This document shows positions 9,118 through 17,662 of a stretch of 64,000 nucleotides of DNA, one piece after another. The stretch spans positions 151,477 to 215,476 of the forward strand of contig CAWFOB010000009.1 of the NCBI GenBank assembly GCA_963817375.1, written 5' to 3'. The DNA is from JACVRM01 sp963817375. GTDB taxonomy: Bacteria > Actinomycetota > Thermoleophilia > Gaiellales > Gaiellaceae. Made by a program: the position numbers and the translations under genes. The first letter of the stretch is position 1. Each line of letters begins with the position of its first letter. The notes under the pieces are model-generated. The model saw nothing but the letters and a program-made list of their open reading frames with translations. It ran no database searches and was not told the DNA's origin.

Positions 9118-9537
9118 TTAGCGGAACCGCCAGCCGTAGACGAGCGTCGGCTCGTCGTCCGGCGTCCCGCCCGCGGCCTCGTACGTCCGCCGCGCCGGCT
9201 CGTTGTCGTACGACGTGTCCACCCACATCTTCAGGACGCCCTCGCGCTCGGCGAGCGCCCGCGCCTCGTCGACCAGCGCGCGGCCAAGTCCCCGCTGTCG
9301 GTACCGCTCGTCCACGCCCAGCTCGTACAGGAACACGCTCCGGTCGCCGTCGATACGCAGGAGCACGTACGCGTACGCGAACCCGGCCGGCTCGCCGTCG
9401 ACCTCCGCCACCCAGACGTGGATGTCGTCCCGCGCCAGAAACCGGACGGCCTCCTCGTCCGACGGAACGCGCTCCTTGAAGCGCCGGCACGTCTCCTGCA
9501 GGAGCGCCGCGTCGCCCACACCAAGTGCCCGGATCAT
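9118..9537 (-). CDS. GNAT family N-acetyltransferase
   Basis: A 139-residue acetyl-CoA-dependent acetyltransferase. The coenzyme-A binding motif ERYRQRGLGRALVDEA is clear, preceded by a VFLYELGVD strand and followed by a helix and MWVDTSYDNEPARRTYEAAG. The FLYELGVD and DEPTLVYGW region recalls AAC(3)-I-type aminoglycoside acetyltransferases, but that is only a resemblance and the substrate cannot be assigned. It is divergent from efp with 21 bp between the start codons. Confidence 0.82.
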   Translation of the reverse strand: MIRALGVGDAALLQETCRRFKERVPSDEEAVRFLARDDIHVWVAEVDGEPAGFAYAYVLLRIDGDRSVFLYELGVDERYRQRGLGRALVDEARALAEREGVLKMWVDTSYDNEPARRTYEAAGGTPDDEPTLVYGWRFR

Positions 9538-9544
9538 CGGGCGC

Positions 9545-9550
9545 TACACT
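9545..9550 (+). promoter_or_regulatory. TACACT -10-like element upstream of efp
   Basis: TACACT is 8 nt before the efp GTG and there is no purine-rich ribosome-binding site. It fits the leaderless TAnnnT series of this window. Confidence 0.5.
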
Positions 9551-9558
9551 CGTCCGCC

Positions 9559-10125
9559 GTGGCCGAGACCGTCAACACCAACCAGTTTCGCAACGGCATG
9601 CACATCGAGATCGACGGGGGCGTCTGGCGCATCGTCGAGTTCCAGCACGTGAAGCCGGGCAAGGGCGGCGCGTTCGTCCGCACGAAGGTCAAGAGCCTCG
9701 ACTCGGGCGCCGTCGTCGATCGGACGTTCCGCGCCGGCGAGAAGTTCACGCGCATCCACACCGAGGTCAAGGAGGCGCAGTACCTCTACGACGCCGGCGA
9801 CGACGTGGTCTTCATGGACACGGGCACGTACGAGCAGTTCAACGTCTCGCGCGACTCGGTCTCCGACGTGATCGACTTCATGCAGCCGTCCTCGAACGTG
9901 CAGGTGCTGACGGTCGACGGCAAGCCGTCGGGCGTGTCACTGCCCGCCTCGGTCGAGCTCGAGGTGGTCGAGACGGAGCCCGGGATCAAGGGCGACACGG
10001 TCTCGAACGTGACCAAGCCGGCGAAGCTCGAGACCGGCGCGACCGTCCAGGTGCCGCTCTTCGTGAACACGGGCGACCGCATAAAGGTCGCTCCCGCCGA
10101 GGGCCGCTACATCTCTCGCGCCTGA
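9559..10125 (+). CDS. efp: Elongation factor P
   Basis: Relieves ribosome stalling at polyproline stretches. The intact 188-residue frame has the three-domain EF-P layout: an N-terminal KOW-like domain whose tip loop is HVKPGKGGAFVR with the lysine that is modified in many species, a middle OB domain (DGKPSGVSLPASVELEV) and a C-terminal OB domain ending TGDRIKVAPAEGRYISRA. GTG at 9559 gives the standard start near TNQFRNGM. The next gene starts 3 nt after the stop. Confidence 0.97.
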   Translation: MAETVNTNQFRNGMHIEIDGGVWRIVEFQHVKPGKGGAFVRTKVKSLDSGAVVDRTFRAGEKFTRIHTEVKEAQYLYDAGDDVVFMDTGTYEQFNVSRDSVSDVIDFMQPSSNVQVLTVDGKPSGVSLPASVELEVVETEPGIKGDTVSNVTKPAKLETGATVQVPLFVNTGDRIKVAPAEGRYISRA

Positions 10126-10128
10126 GCC

Positions 10129-11415
10129 GTGCGCGCGGCCTTCGCGCTGGCCGCCGTCCTGGTCGCCCTCGCGCCCGCGCGGCTTGACCAGACCTTCGGC
10201 CAGGCTGGCACGGCGCGGATCGACCTCGGCGGCGCCGAGGTGGCCGAGGCAATGCTGCTCCAGTCGGACGGGAAGGTCGTCGTCGCCGGCTCGTCGAGCT
10301 CTGGCACGAGCCCGGCGTTCCTCGCGCGGCTCACCGCGAGCGGCACGCCTGACCTACGGCTGACTCCCGACGATGTCGGCGTCGACCAGATTCCGGCGCT
10401 TGCGGAGCAGGCCGACGGACGGCTGCTCGCCGCCTGGCAGACGCTGACGACCCGAGGCGAGACCGTCATCTACCACGTCCGGCTCGTGCGCCTCTCGGCC
10501 GCGGGCACGCAGGATCTGAATGTCGACCTGTTCAACGGCGGCGCGCCCGGCTTGCAGGGCGGCGGCCCGGCCGGGGCCGAGGCGATCGCCGTCCAGCCCG
10601 ACGGGCGCATCGTCGTCCTGCTCGGCACCGCGCTGATCCGCCTGAACGCCGACGGGTCCCCGGACTTCCGCGTCGACTTCGGCCCGACCGACGTTGCGAG
10701 AGCGCTCGCGCTCGGCCCCGGCGGGCGCACGTTCGTCGCGGGCACGCGCGGGAGCAGTCCGTTCCTCGACGCCTACGCGCCCGACGGGACGCTCGACCCG
10801 TCATTCCACGCGGCGCTCGGGCCGGGCAGCCCGCAGGCGCTCGCCGTGCTGCCCGACGGCCGGATAGACGTCGCCACCCGAACCCAGGTCGAGCGCCTGC
10901 TCCCAACCGGCGCGCTCGAGACCCCGGGCGCAGTCCCCGGGCCGGCGATCGCGCTGGACGCGGCCGGTCGGATCGTGGCCGCAGGCCCGGGCGGGATCCG
11001 CCGCCTGACCGCGACGCTGATGCCCGACGGCACCTTCGGTGCGGGCGGGACGGCCGGCCTCGGCGGCGTCGATCCCGTCGCCGTCGCCGTGGAGCCCGAC
11101 GGCAAGCTGCTGGTCGCCGGCACCGAGAAGGGCGACGCGGTCGTCGAGCGCCTGCCCGCGAACGCTCCCGTCCGCCGGCCGATCGTGACCGTCACCCGCC
11201 GCCCGCCGGCGAGCAAGGCTGTCTTCGTGTTCCACGCCGACACGGCAGGCGCCACCTTCCGCTGCGCGATCGACAACGGCGTCCTGCGGCCGTGCCGCTC
11301 TCCCGCCGCGTACCGGGTCGCGCCGGGCCGGCACCGCTTCCGCGCCCAGGCGCTCAGCGGGGGCGTCACAGGGCCGACCGTGACGGTCCGATTCAGCGTC
11401 GTCGCGCCTCGCTGA
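10129..11415 (+). CDS. Secreted delta-60-repeat beta-propeller protein
   Basis: A 428-residue exported protein. A signal peptide (RAAFALAAVLVALAPA) precedes at least seven copies of an xPDGxxxVAG repeat, for example LQSDGKVVVAG, VQPDGRIVVL, LGPGGRTFVAG and VEPDGKLLVAG, spaced roughly 35-60 residues apart, as in delta-60 repeat propellers. The last 60 residues form a small domain with two cysteines (FRCAIDNG and RPCRSP) followed by APGRHRFRAQAL, a module I associate with secreted Thermoleophilia proteins. The role is unknown; it is probably extracellular or wall-associated. GTG at 10129 follows efp by 3 nt, so co-transcription is possible. Confidence 0.75.
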   Translation: MRAAFALAAVLVALAPARLDQTFGQAGTARIDLGGAEVAEAMLLQSDGKVVVAGSSSSGTSPAFLARLTASGTPDLRLTPDDVGVDQIPALAEQADGRLLAAWQTLTTRGETVIYHVRLVRLSAAGTQDLNVDLFNGGAPGLQGGGPAGAEAIAVQPDGRIVVLLGTALIRLNADGSPDFRVDFGPTDVARALALGPGGRTFVAGTRGSSPFLDAYAPDGTLDPSFHAALGPGSPQALAVLPDGRIDVATRTQVERLLPTGALETPGAVPGPAIALDAAGRIVAAGPGGIRRLTATLMPDGTFGAGGTAGLGGVDPVAVAVEPDGKLLVAGTEKGDAVVERLPANAPVRRPIVTVTRRPPASKAVFVFHADTAGATFRCAIDNGVLRPCRSPAAYRVAPGRHRFRAQALSGGVTGPTVTVRFSVVAPR

Positions 11416-11419
11416 GGCC

Positions 11420-11425
11420 TAAACT
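11420..11425 (+). promoter_or_regulatory. TAAACT -10-like element upstream of the biotin carrier fusion gene
   Basis: TAAACT lies 7 nt before the GTG at 11433, with no ribosome-binding site. It is part of the TAnnnT leaderless series. Confidence 0.5.
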
Positions 11426-11432
11426 CACCGCC

Positions 11433-13241
11433 GTGCCAGCGCTGGTCGACACCTCCATCCGGCTGCTCAGCCAGGAGCCCCTCGCCGGGCGCCTGCCGAC
11501 CGCCGAGCTGCTCGGCCTCGCCGAGATCCTCGACGGCGCCGGGTTCGCGTACCTCGAGGTCTCCGGCGGCGGCGTGTTCGACAGCGCCGTCCGGCGCGGC
11601 GTCGAGAGCCCGTGGGAGCGCATCCGCGCGCTCGACGCGCGCACGAAGACGCCGCTCGCGCTCGCGTTGCGCGGCCGCTTCCTCGTCGGCTCGCGCCCGC
11701 TCGGCGTCGAGTTCGTGCGCCGCTTCGTCGCCTCGGCGGCCGAGAGCGGCATCGAGGTCTTCCGCCTGCACGACCCGCTGAACGACGTCTCGAACCTGCG
11801 CGAGGCGGGGGAGGCGATCACGAGCCTCGACTGCGAGTTCGACGCGGGCCTGATCTACAGCCCGGGCACGGCGTCGGGGACGCTCGTCGAGGCCGCGCGC
11901 CGGCTGCCCGACCTCGGCGCCGCCCGCGTGCTCGTGCACGACCCGTCGGGCGCGCTCGAGCCGCACAAGGTGCACGAGCTGCTCGGCTCCATCCAGGAGG
12001 CGAGCGGGCTGCCCGTCGGCCTCTACTGCCAGGGCGCCGCCGGCAACGCCCTCGTCGCCGCGCTCGAGGCCGCCCGCGCGGGCGCCGACCGGATCGCCTG
12101 CGCCATCTTCCCGGTCGCGCTCACCGTCCACCGCGTCTCCGGGGAGTCGCTGGCCCAGGCGCTCAACGGCCTCGGCATCGACACCGGCGTCGACGTGGAC
12201 GCGCTCTGGCGCGCCTCCGACCTCGTCGACGAGTTCATCGGCGACCAGCCGGTGACGCCGCTCGCGCCGCGCATCTCCGTCCGCGCCGCCCGGCACCGGC
12301 TGCCGGCGGGCCTCGTCGCCGCGCTCGACACGCACCTGCGCGCGCACGCGGCCGAGGACCGCATCGACGACGTGCTCGCCGAGCTGCAACGCATTCGCGC
12401 CGAGGCCGGCTCGCCGCCGCTCGCCGCGCCGATCGGCCAGGTGCTCGCCTCCCAGGCGCTCCTGCATGTCCTCTCGGCGGAGCGCTACGCGACCGTCGTC
12501 GACGAGTTCCGCGACCTGATGGAGGGCAAGTTCGGAACGCCGCCGACTCCGTTCGACCCGGACATCCAGCGCGCCGTCGCGCTCACCGCCGACGACGACC
12601 CCGAGGAGGAGCTCGACTTCGACGAGCTGCGCGAGGACTCCGTGGGGCTGGCGTCAAGCGAGGAGGAGCTGATCCTGCTCGCCATGTTCGGCGAGGAGGC
12701 CGAGCCGCTCCTGCGCGCGATCCGCGCCCGCGCGACCGGGGAGGAGACGATGCTCGGCGGCGCCGTCGACCAGGCGCGCGCGCAGCGGATCCAGGATCTC
12801 GTCCGCGTCGTCCAGGAGTCGGGCGTGGCGGAGATCACGGTCGAGGAGGGCGACCTGAGGGTGACCGTGCGCCGGACGGAGGACCGCCCGGCGCTCGTCG
12901 CCGCGCCCACGCACATCGGCGTCGCCGAGCCCACGCCGTCCACGGCGCCCGCGCCCGATGCCGCGTCCAACGGCTTCCTGCGTGTGGAGTCGCCGATGGT
13001 CGGCACCTTCTACCGGGCGCCCGAGCCGGGGTCGGCGGCGTTCGTGGAGGAGGGCGACGTCGTCTCGCCGGGCCAGACCCTGTGCATCCTCGAGGCGATG
13101 AAGCTGATGAACCACGTGAAGGCCGACGCGGCCGGGACCGTGCGCACGATCGCGGTCGGCAACGGCGAGCCCGTCGAGTTCGGCCAGCTCCTCTTCGAGA
13201 TCGAGCCGGCGCCGGTCGCGGCCCCGCTCGACGCCGTTTAG
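11433..13241 (+). CDS. accB: Degenerate carboxyltransferase domain fused to biotin carboxyl carrier protein
   Basis: A 602-residue fusion. Residues 1-250 align with the carboxyltransferase domain of oxaloacetate decarboxylase alpha / pyruvate carboxylase, and about 260-430 with the PYC_OADA helper domain. After a Pro/Ala linker, residues 525-595 are a biotinyl domain with the acceptor EAMKLMN. The carboxyltransferase looks inactive: the metal Asp in the DTTLRDAHQ motif is replaced (DTSIRLLSQ), the carbamylated lysine of IKDMAG is His (VHDPSG), and the metal-binding HxH is YCQ. With accC just downstream, the protein probably works as a biotin carrier; its carboxylation partner may be encoded elsewhere. 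Confidence 0.85.
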   Translation: MPALVDTSIRLLSQEPLAGRLPTAELLGLAEILDGAGFAYLEVSGGGVFDSAVRRGVESPWERIRALDARTKTPLALALRGRFLVGSRPLGVEFVRRFVASAAESGIEVFRLHDPLNDVSNLREAGEAITSLDCEFDAGLIYSPGTASGTLVEAARRLPDLGAARVLVHDPSGALEPHKVHELLGSIQEASGLPVGLYCQGAAGNALVAALEAARAGADRIACAIFPVALTVHRVSGESLAQALNGLGIDTGVDVDALWRASDLVDEFIGDQPVTPLAPRISVRAARHRLPAGLVAALDTHLRAHAAEDRIDDVLAELQRIRAEAGSPPLAAPIGQVLASQALLHVLSAERYATVVDEFRDLMEGKFGTPPTPFDPDIQRAVALTADDDPEEELDFDELREDSVGLASSEEELILLAMFGEEAEPLLRAIRARATGEETMLGGAVDQARAQRIQDLVRVVQESGVAEITVEEGDLRVTVRRTEDRPALVAAPTHIGVAEPTPSTAPAPDAASNGFLRVESPMVGTFYRAPEPGSAAFVEEGDVVSPGQTLCILEAMKLMNHVKADAAGTVRTIAVGNGEPVEFGQLLFEIEPAPVAAPLDAV

Positions 13242-13380
13242 TGCCCCTCCGTTACCACGTGGGGCTGTCCCCGCGGTGCGGGGGCTGTCCCCAGTGCATG
13301 CATGGGACAGCGCCGGAAGACGAGTTAGCGCCCAGTCACGGGGGACAGCCCCCTTCGGGGACAGCCCCGGAGGGGCACTA
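13239..13380 (+). repeat. Palindromic GGGGACAGCCCC-family element between accB and accC
   Basis: About 142 bp bounded by a perfect 13-bp inverted repeat, TAGTGCCCCTCCG at 13239-13251 and its complement at 13368-13380. Inside are two facing pairs of the motif GGGGCTGTCCCC / GGGGACAGCCCC (13261-13292 and 13341-13368). Its first three bases are the accB stop codon and its right end holds AGGGG (13371-13375), which is placed as a ribosome-binding site for the accC TTG start. It belongs to the same family as the RAYT-associated repeats further on. Confidence 0.85.
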
Positions 13381-13381
13381 G

Positions 13382-14741
13382 TTGTTCAACCGGGTTCTGG
13401 TGGCGAACCGCGGCGAGGTGGCGGTACGCGTGATCCGCGCGCTGCACGAGGTCGGCGCCGAGGCGGTCGCCATCTACTCGACGGCGGACGAGGGCTCGCT
13501 GCACGTCCGCATGGCCGACCGGGCCGTGCGCATCGGCCCGCCCGCGGCCGCCGGCAGCTACCTCAACATCCCGTCCGTCATCGCCGCCGGCGTGACGACC
13601 GGCTGCGAGGCGGTGCACCCGGGCTGGGGCTTCCTGGCCGAGAACCCCGCCTTCGCGGAGGCGTGCGCCGACAACGACCTGGTCTTCGTCGGCCCGCTGC
13701 CGGACACGATGGCGCGCATGGGCGACAAGGTGCGCGCGAAGGAGGAGATGCGCGCCGCGAACGTCCCGCTCGTCCCGGGCAGCGAGGGGCCGGTGGACGC
13801 GGCCGAGGCGAGACAGGTCGCGGGGGAGGTCGGCTATCCGGTGCTGCTCAAGGCGGTCGCCGGCGGGGGCGGGCGCGGCATGCGCCGCGTCGACAGCCCC
13901 GACCGGATCGCCGAGGCGTACGCGCTCGCGTCGGGCGAGGCCGAGGCCGCGTTCTCGCGACGGCTCCATCTACGTCGAGAAGGTGGTCGCGCCCGCGCGG
14001 CACGTCGAGATCCAGGTGCTCGGCGACTCGCACGGCGGGGTGCTCACGCTCGGCGAGCGCGAGTGCTCGATCCAGCGGCGCCACCAGAAGCTGATCGAGG
14101 AGTCGCCGTCGGTGGCGCTCACGCCCGAGGGCCGCGAGGAGATGGAGGCGGCTGCAGAGCGCGCCTGCCAGCGCCTCGGCTACCGCAACGCCGGCACGTT
14201 CGAGTTCCTGCTCGCGCCAGACGGCGGGTTCTACTTCATCGAGCTGAACGCCCGGCTCCAGGTCGAGCACCCGGTCACCGAGCTGATCACGGGCATCGAC
14301 CTCGTGCGCGAGCAGCTCCGCGTCGCGGCCGGCGAGCCGCTCAGCCACACCGGCCGCGCGGCGCGCCAGGGCCACGCGATCGAGGTGCGCGTCAACGCCG
14401 AGGACCCGGCGCGCGACTTCATGCCCTCGCCCGGCCGCGTCGAGCGCTTCCGCGTGCCGCTCGGCCCGGGCGTCCGGGTCGACACGCACATCGAGGAGGG
14501 CGCGTCGGTGCCGCCCTACTACGACTCGCTGCTCGCCAAGGTCATCGTCTGGGACGTCGACCGGCCGAGCGCGATCGCCCGCTCGCTGCGCGCGCTCGGC
14601 GAGCTCGAGGTGCGCGGCGTGGCGACGACCGCCGGCGTGGCCGCAGAGGTCATGCGCACGGAGGAGTTCGCGGAGGGCCGGTACTCGACCTCGTTCCTGG
14701 AGGAGGCGGCCGGGCGGCTGCCGGCGCTCGCCCATGAGTAG
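13382..14741 (+). CDS. accC: Biotin carboxylase (AccC), frame broken near 13961
   Basis: ATP-dependent carboxylation of the biotin on the upstream carrier. The N-terminus FNRVLVANRGEVAVRVIRA is standard. The ATP-grasp lid loop AVAGGGGRGMRRV, the HVEIQVLGDSHGG and RECSIQRRHQKLIEE segments, and NARLQVEHPVTE are all present. TTG at 13382 is the only start because an in-frame TAG precedes it. One extra base near 13961 breaks the frame before DGSIYVEK-like sequence; about 452 residues are recovered. It overlaps nusB by 8 nt. Confidence 0.93.
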
Positions 14742-15114
14742 CCGCCGCCAGGCCCGGCGCACCGCTCTTGTCCTGCTCTACCAGTGGGACCTGACCGGGC
14801 AGCCGCTCGGCTCGCTCTACCTCGGCGACATCGACCCGTTCGCGCTCGAGCTGGCGCGGCCCGTGGTCGAGAACGCGCCGGCGCTCGACGCGCGCATCAC
14901 CGAGGCGGCCGACGACTGGACGGCCGACCGGCTCGGCGCGGTCGAGCGCAACGTGCTGCGCCTCGCCGTGCAGGAGCTCGACACCGGCGAAACGCCGCGC
15001 GACGTCGCCATGGCCGAGGCCGTCGCGCTCGCGAAGCGCTACGCCAGCCCCGATGCTGCACGCCTCGTGAACGGGATCCTGGGCAGAATCGCCAGGGAGC
15101 TGGAGGCTGCATGA
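14734..15114 (+). CDS. nusB: Transcription antitermination factor NusB
   Basis: All-helical RNA-binding protein that, with NusE/S10, binds boxA of rRNA transcripts. The 126 residues include the arginine-rich start SRRQARRTALVLLYQWDLTG and the C-terminal AEAVALAKRYASPDAARLVNGIL helix typical of the family. It overlaps accC upstream and the next small gene by an ATGA junction. Confidence 0.95.
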   Translation: MSSRRQARRTALVLLYQWDLTGQPLGSLYLGDIDPFALELARPVVENAPALDARITEAADDWTADRLGAVERNVLRLAVQELDTGETPRDVAMAEAVALAKRYASPDAARLVNGILGRIARELEAA

Positions 15115-15302
15115 GCGAAGCTGAAGACGCCCTGACGCGCGCCGAGGAGCTGCTTGCGCAGCTGGAGGCGGTGCGCGCGCAGCTCGAGGCGACCGAGGAC
15201 CCCGAGGCGGCGATCGACATGCTCAGCGAGCTGAGCCGCATCGCGAAAGAGGTCGACTCCGAGCTCAACCGCGCCAAGCGGGCGGCGGATGCGGACGCCT
15301 GA
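15111..15302 (+). CDS. Small helical protein, possibly exonuclease VII small subunit-like
   Basis: A 63-residue, acidic, almost entirely helical protein (LLAQLEAVRAQLEAT, then ELSRIAKEVDSELNRAKRA) with coiled-coil heptads. Size and position between nusB and a prenyl synthase match the xseB slot in many bacteria, but the family consensus with its Gly-Leu and Cys positions is not visible and no xseA lies nearby. The ATGA overlap with nusB and overlap with the next gene show it is a real translated gene. Function is left open. Confidence 0.6.
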   Translation: MSEAEDALTRAEELLAQLEAVRAQLEATEDPEAAIDMLSELSRIAKEVDSELNRAKRAADADA

Positions 15303-16059
15303 CGAGCTCCGCGAGCTCGTCGAGGCCTACCTCCGCCGGCCCGAGCACTGGCAGACCGACGGCGCGAATGGCCTGGGCGAGGCGCTCCGCTACCCCGTCG
15401 ACGGGGGCGGCAAGCGGCTGCGGCCCGTGCTGTGCCTGGCCGTCGGCGAGGCGGTCGGGGTCGACGCGGAGCGGCTGCTCCCGGCGGCCACCGCCCTGGA
15501 GCTCATCCACACCTTCTCGCTCGTCCACGACGACCTGCCCGCGCTCGACGACGACGACGAGCGCCGCGGCCGGCCCAGCGCGCATGTCCGCTACGGCGAG
15601 GCGGTCGCGATCCTGGCCGGCGACGCGCTGCTCACGAAGGCGTTCGCGCTCGCGGCCACGTACGACGGGCCGGGGCCTGCGGCCGTCCTCGCCGACGCGA
15701 CGCTCGGGATGATCGAGGGCCAGTACCTCGACATCACGGCGGCCGACGTCGACGTGCTCGAGCTGCACCGGCTCAAGACCGCGCAGCTCTTCGCCGCCGC
15801 GGTCCGGCTCCCGCTCGCCGTGGCCGGGCGCGCGGACGATGCGGACTGGGCGGCGTTCGGCGAGGCCTTCGGCCGCCTCTTCCAGCTCGTCGACGATCTC
15901 TCGGACGGCGACGGCGCGGTCGAGCGCTACGGCGCCCCCCGCGTGCACGAGCTCGCGTCCGACCAGGCCGCGCTTGCCCGCGGCGCGCTCGGCCGCGTGG
16001 ACGCGGACACGCGCGTCGTGGGCGCCCTGCTCGACGACCTCGCCGCCCGCGCCGAATGA
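15289..16059 (+). CDS. ispA: Short-chain polyprenyl (farnesyl/geranylgeranyl-type) diphosphate synthase
   Basis: Trans-isoprenyl diphosphate synthase that joins IPP to allylic diphosphates. The 256-residue protein has the GGGKRLRPVL motif, the first aspartate-rich motif HDDLPALDDDDERRG with the four-residue insert typical of bacterial FPP synthases, GQYLDI and the second motif LVDDLSD. It is slightly short at the C-terminus. It overlaps the preceding small gene. In many bacteria dxs follows ispA; here tlyA follows directly and dxs is absent from the window. Confidence 0.88.
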   Translation: MRTPDELRELVEAYLRRPEHWQTDGANGLGEALRYPVDGGGKRLRPVLCLAVGEAVGVDAERLLPAATALELIHTFSLVHDDLPALDDDDERRGRPSAHVRYGEAVAILAGDALLTKAFALAATYDGPGPAAVLADATLGMIEGQYLDITAADVDVLELHRLKTAQLFAAAVRLPLAVAGRADDADWAAFGEAFGRLFQLVDDLSDGDGAVERYGAPRVHELASDQAALARGALGRVDADTRVVGALLDDLAARAE

Positions 16060-16102
16060 GCCGAATCTGCGCCGTGCCCTCCGTCCGCGCCGCCGGCGCG
16101 CC

Positions 16103-16108
16103 TACCCT
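16103..16108 (+). promoter_or_regulatory. TACCCT -10-like element upstream of tlyA
   Basis: TACCCT is 7 nt before the tlyA ATG in a 56-nt gap after ispA, with no clear ribosome-binding site. It is part of the TAnnnT series. Confidence 0.45.
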
Positions 16109-16115
16109 CTACCGG

Positions 16116-16880
16116 ATGAAGAAGCGCCTCGACGTCCTGCTCGTGGAGCGCGGCCTGGCTGCCTCGCGCTCGCAGGCGCAGGCGCTCGTCATGGCCGGCC
16201 GCGTGCCCGGCCACGCGAAGGCCGGCGAGCAGGTCGACGAGGACGCCGACGTCGTCGTCGAGGCCCCGCCGCGCTTCGTCTCCCGGGCGGGCGAGAAGCT
16301 CGAGCACGCCCTCGAGCGTCTCGATCTCGACGTCCGCGGCCTCGACTGCCTCGACGTGGGCGCGTCCACCGGCGGCTTCACCGACTGCCTGCTCCAGCGC
16401 GGCGCCGCGCGCGTGATCGCCCTCGACGTCGGCCACGGCCAGCTCGACGCGAGGCTGCGTGACGACGCCCGCGTGACCGTGCTCGAGCGCACGAACGCCC
16501 GCTCCGTCGAGGAGCTCCCGTTCCCGCCCGAGCTGGTCACCTGCGACGTCTCCTTCATCAGCGTCCGCACCGCGCTGCCGCCCGTCCTCCGGCTGGCGAA
16601 GCCGGGCTGGCAGGCGCTCGTCATGGTCAAGCCGCAGTTCGAGGCGGGCCGCGGCGACGTCGGCCGGGGCGGCGTGGTCAGGGACGTCGAGACGCGCCGC
16701 CGCGTCGTGCGCGAGGTGGCCGAGGCCGCCCTCGCGTGGGGCGCCGAGCCGCGCGGCGTGGCCGATTCCGGCCTGCCCGGCCCGAAGGGCAACCGCGAGA
16801 CCTTCCTCTACCTCGTCCAGACCGAGAATCCCGGGCTCCCCGATGACCTCGACGACCGGATCGACGCCGAAGTCCGCTGA
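16116..16880 (+). CDS. tlyA: TlyA family 16S/23S rRNA (cytidine-2'-O) methyltransferase
   Basis: An N-terminal S4 RNA-binding domain (RLDVLLVERGLAASRSQAQALV) is followed by a FtsJ-like SAM methyltransferase domain with the motif CLDVGASTGGFTDCLL. The 254-residue length is typical. In Mycobacterium, TlyA methylates 16S and 23S rRNA and its loss gives capreomycin resistance; some annotations call it hemolysin. It starts the conserved actinobacterial run tlyA-nadK-recN-steA-steB-pyrG. Confidence 0.93.
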   Translation: MKKRLDVLLVERGLAASRSQAQALVMAGRVPGHAKAGEQVDEDADVVVEAPPRFVSRAGEKLEHALERLDLDVRGLDCLDVGASTGGFTDCLLQRGAARVIALDVGHGQLDARLRDDARVTVLERTNARSVEELPFPPELVTCDVSFISVRTALPPVLRLAKPGWQALVMVKPQFEAGRGDVGRGGVVRDVETRRRVVREVAEAALAWGAEPRGVADSGLPGPKGNRETFLYLVQTENPGLPDDLDDRIDAEVR

Positions 16881-17662
16881 CGCCGTCCGGCGAGCCGCCG
16901 TGTTCCTGCACGGCAGGCGCGACCTGGTGGCGACCGCGTACGACCGGCTGCGCGAGATCGCGCGCGCGCGCCGGCGTCGAGCTCGTCGAGGACGGCGAGG
17001 ACACCGACCTGGCCGTCGTGCTGGGCGGGGACGGCACGATGATCCGTGCCCTGAGGCGGTACCTCGGCACCGACGTGCCGGTGCTCGGCGTCAACTTCGG
17101 GCGTGTCGGCTTCCTGACCTCGATTCCCGCGGCCGAGCTCGACGAAGGGCTCGAGCGCGCGTTCGCCGGCGAGTTCCAGGTCGCCGACCTGCCGACGCTC
17201 GACGTGCGGGTCGACGGCGAGGCACAGGTGGCGGTCAACGACGTCGTCGTCCACGCCACGTCGCTCGGCCGCATGGTCGAGCTGAACTGGGAGGTCGGCG
17301 GCGAGGACTTCGGGACGCTGCCGTGCGACGGCATCGTCTGCTCGGCCCCGTCCGGTTCGACTGCCTACAACCTGTCGAACGGCGGCCCGGTGCTCGCCTG
17401 GGGCCTCGACGCGATGGCGATCACGTTCATCGCGCCGCACTCGCTCCGCGTCCGGCCGCTCGTCATCGGGCGGAACGCCGAGGTCGTCATCCGCAACTAC
17501 ACGGCGGACGTGCTCGCGTCGGTGCTGGTGGACGGCCACACGACCGCGGAGATCGGCCGCGGCCCCGAGGTGCACGTGCGGCTCGGCGAGCAGCGCAGCC
17601 GGCTCGCGATGCTGCCGGAGTCGGTCTTCTTCCGCCGCTACCGCGAGAGCTTTGCTTCGTAG
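16843..17662 (+). CDS. nadK: NAD kinase, frame broken near 16970
   Basis: Phosphorylates NAD to NADP. The GGDGTMIRAL motif, VLGVNFGRVGFLT, the VNDVVVH region and the DGIVCSAPSGSTAYNLSNGGP block are family hallmarks. An indel in the alternating GC run (GCGCGCGCGCGCC) near 16970 separates the short N-terminal part AAVFLHGRRDLV from the rest. The start is ambiguous: ATG 16843 overlaps tlyA by 38 nt, and GTG 16900 is an alternative. It overlaps recN by 11 nt. Confidence 0.93.

Noticed and set aside
9118..9537. Aminoglycoside 3-N-acetyltransferase resistance gene
   Set aside because: The resemblance to AAC(3)-I covers general GNAT motifs only; a resistance claim would need a close homologue or assay.
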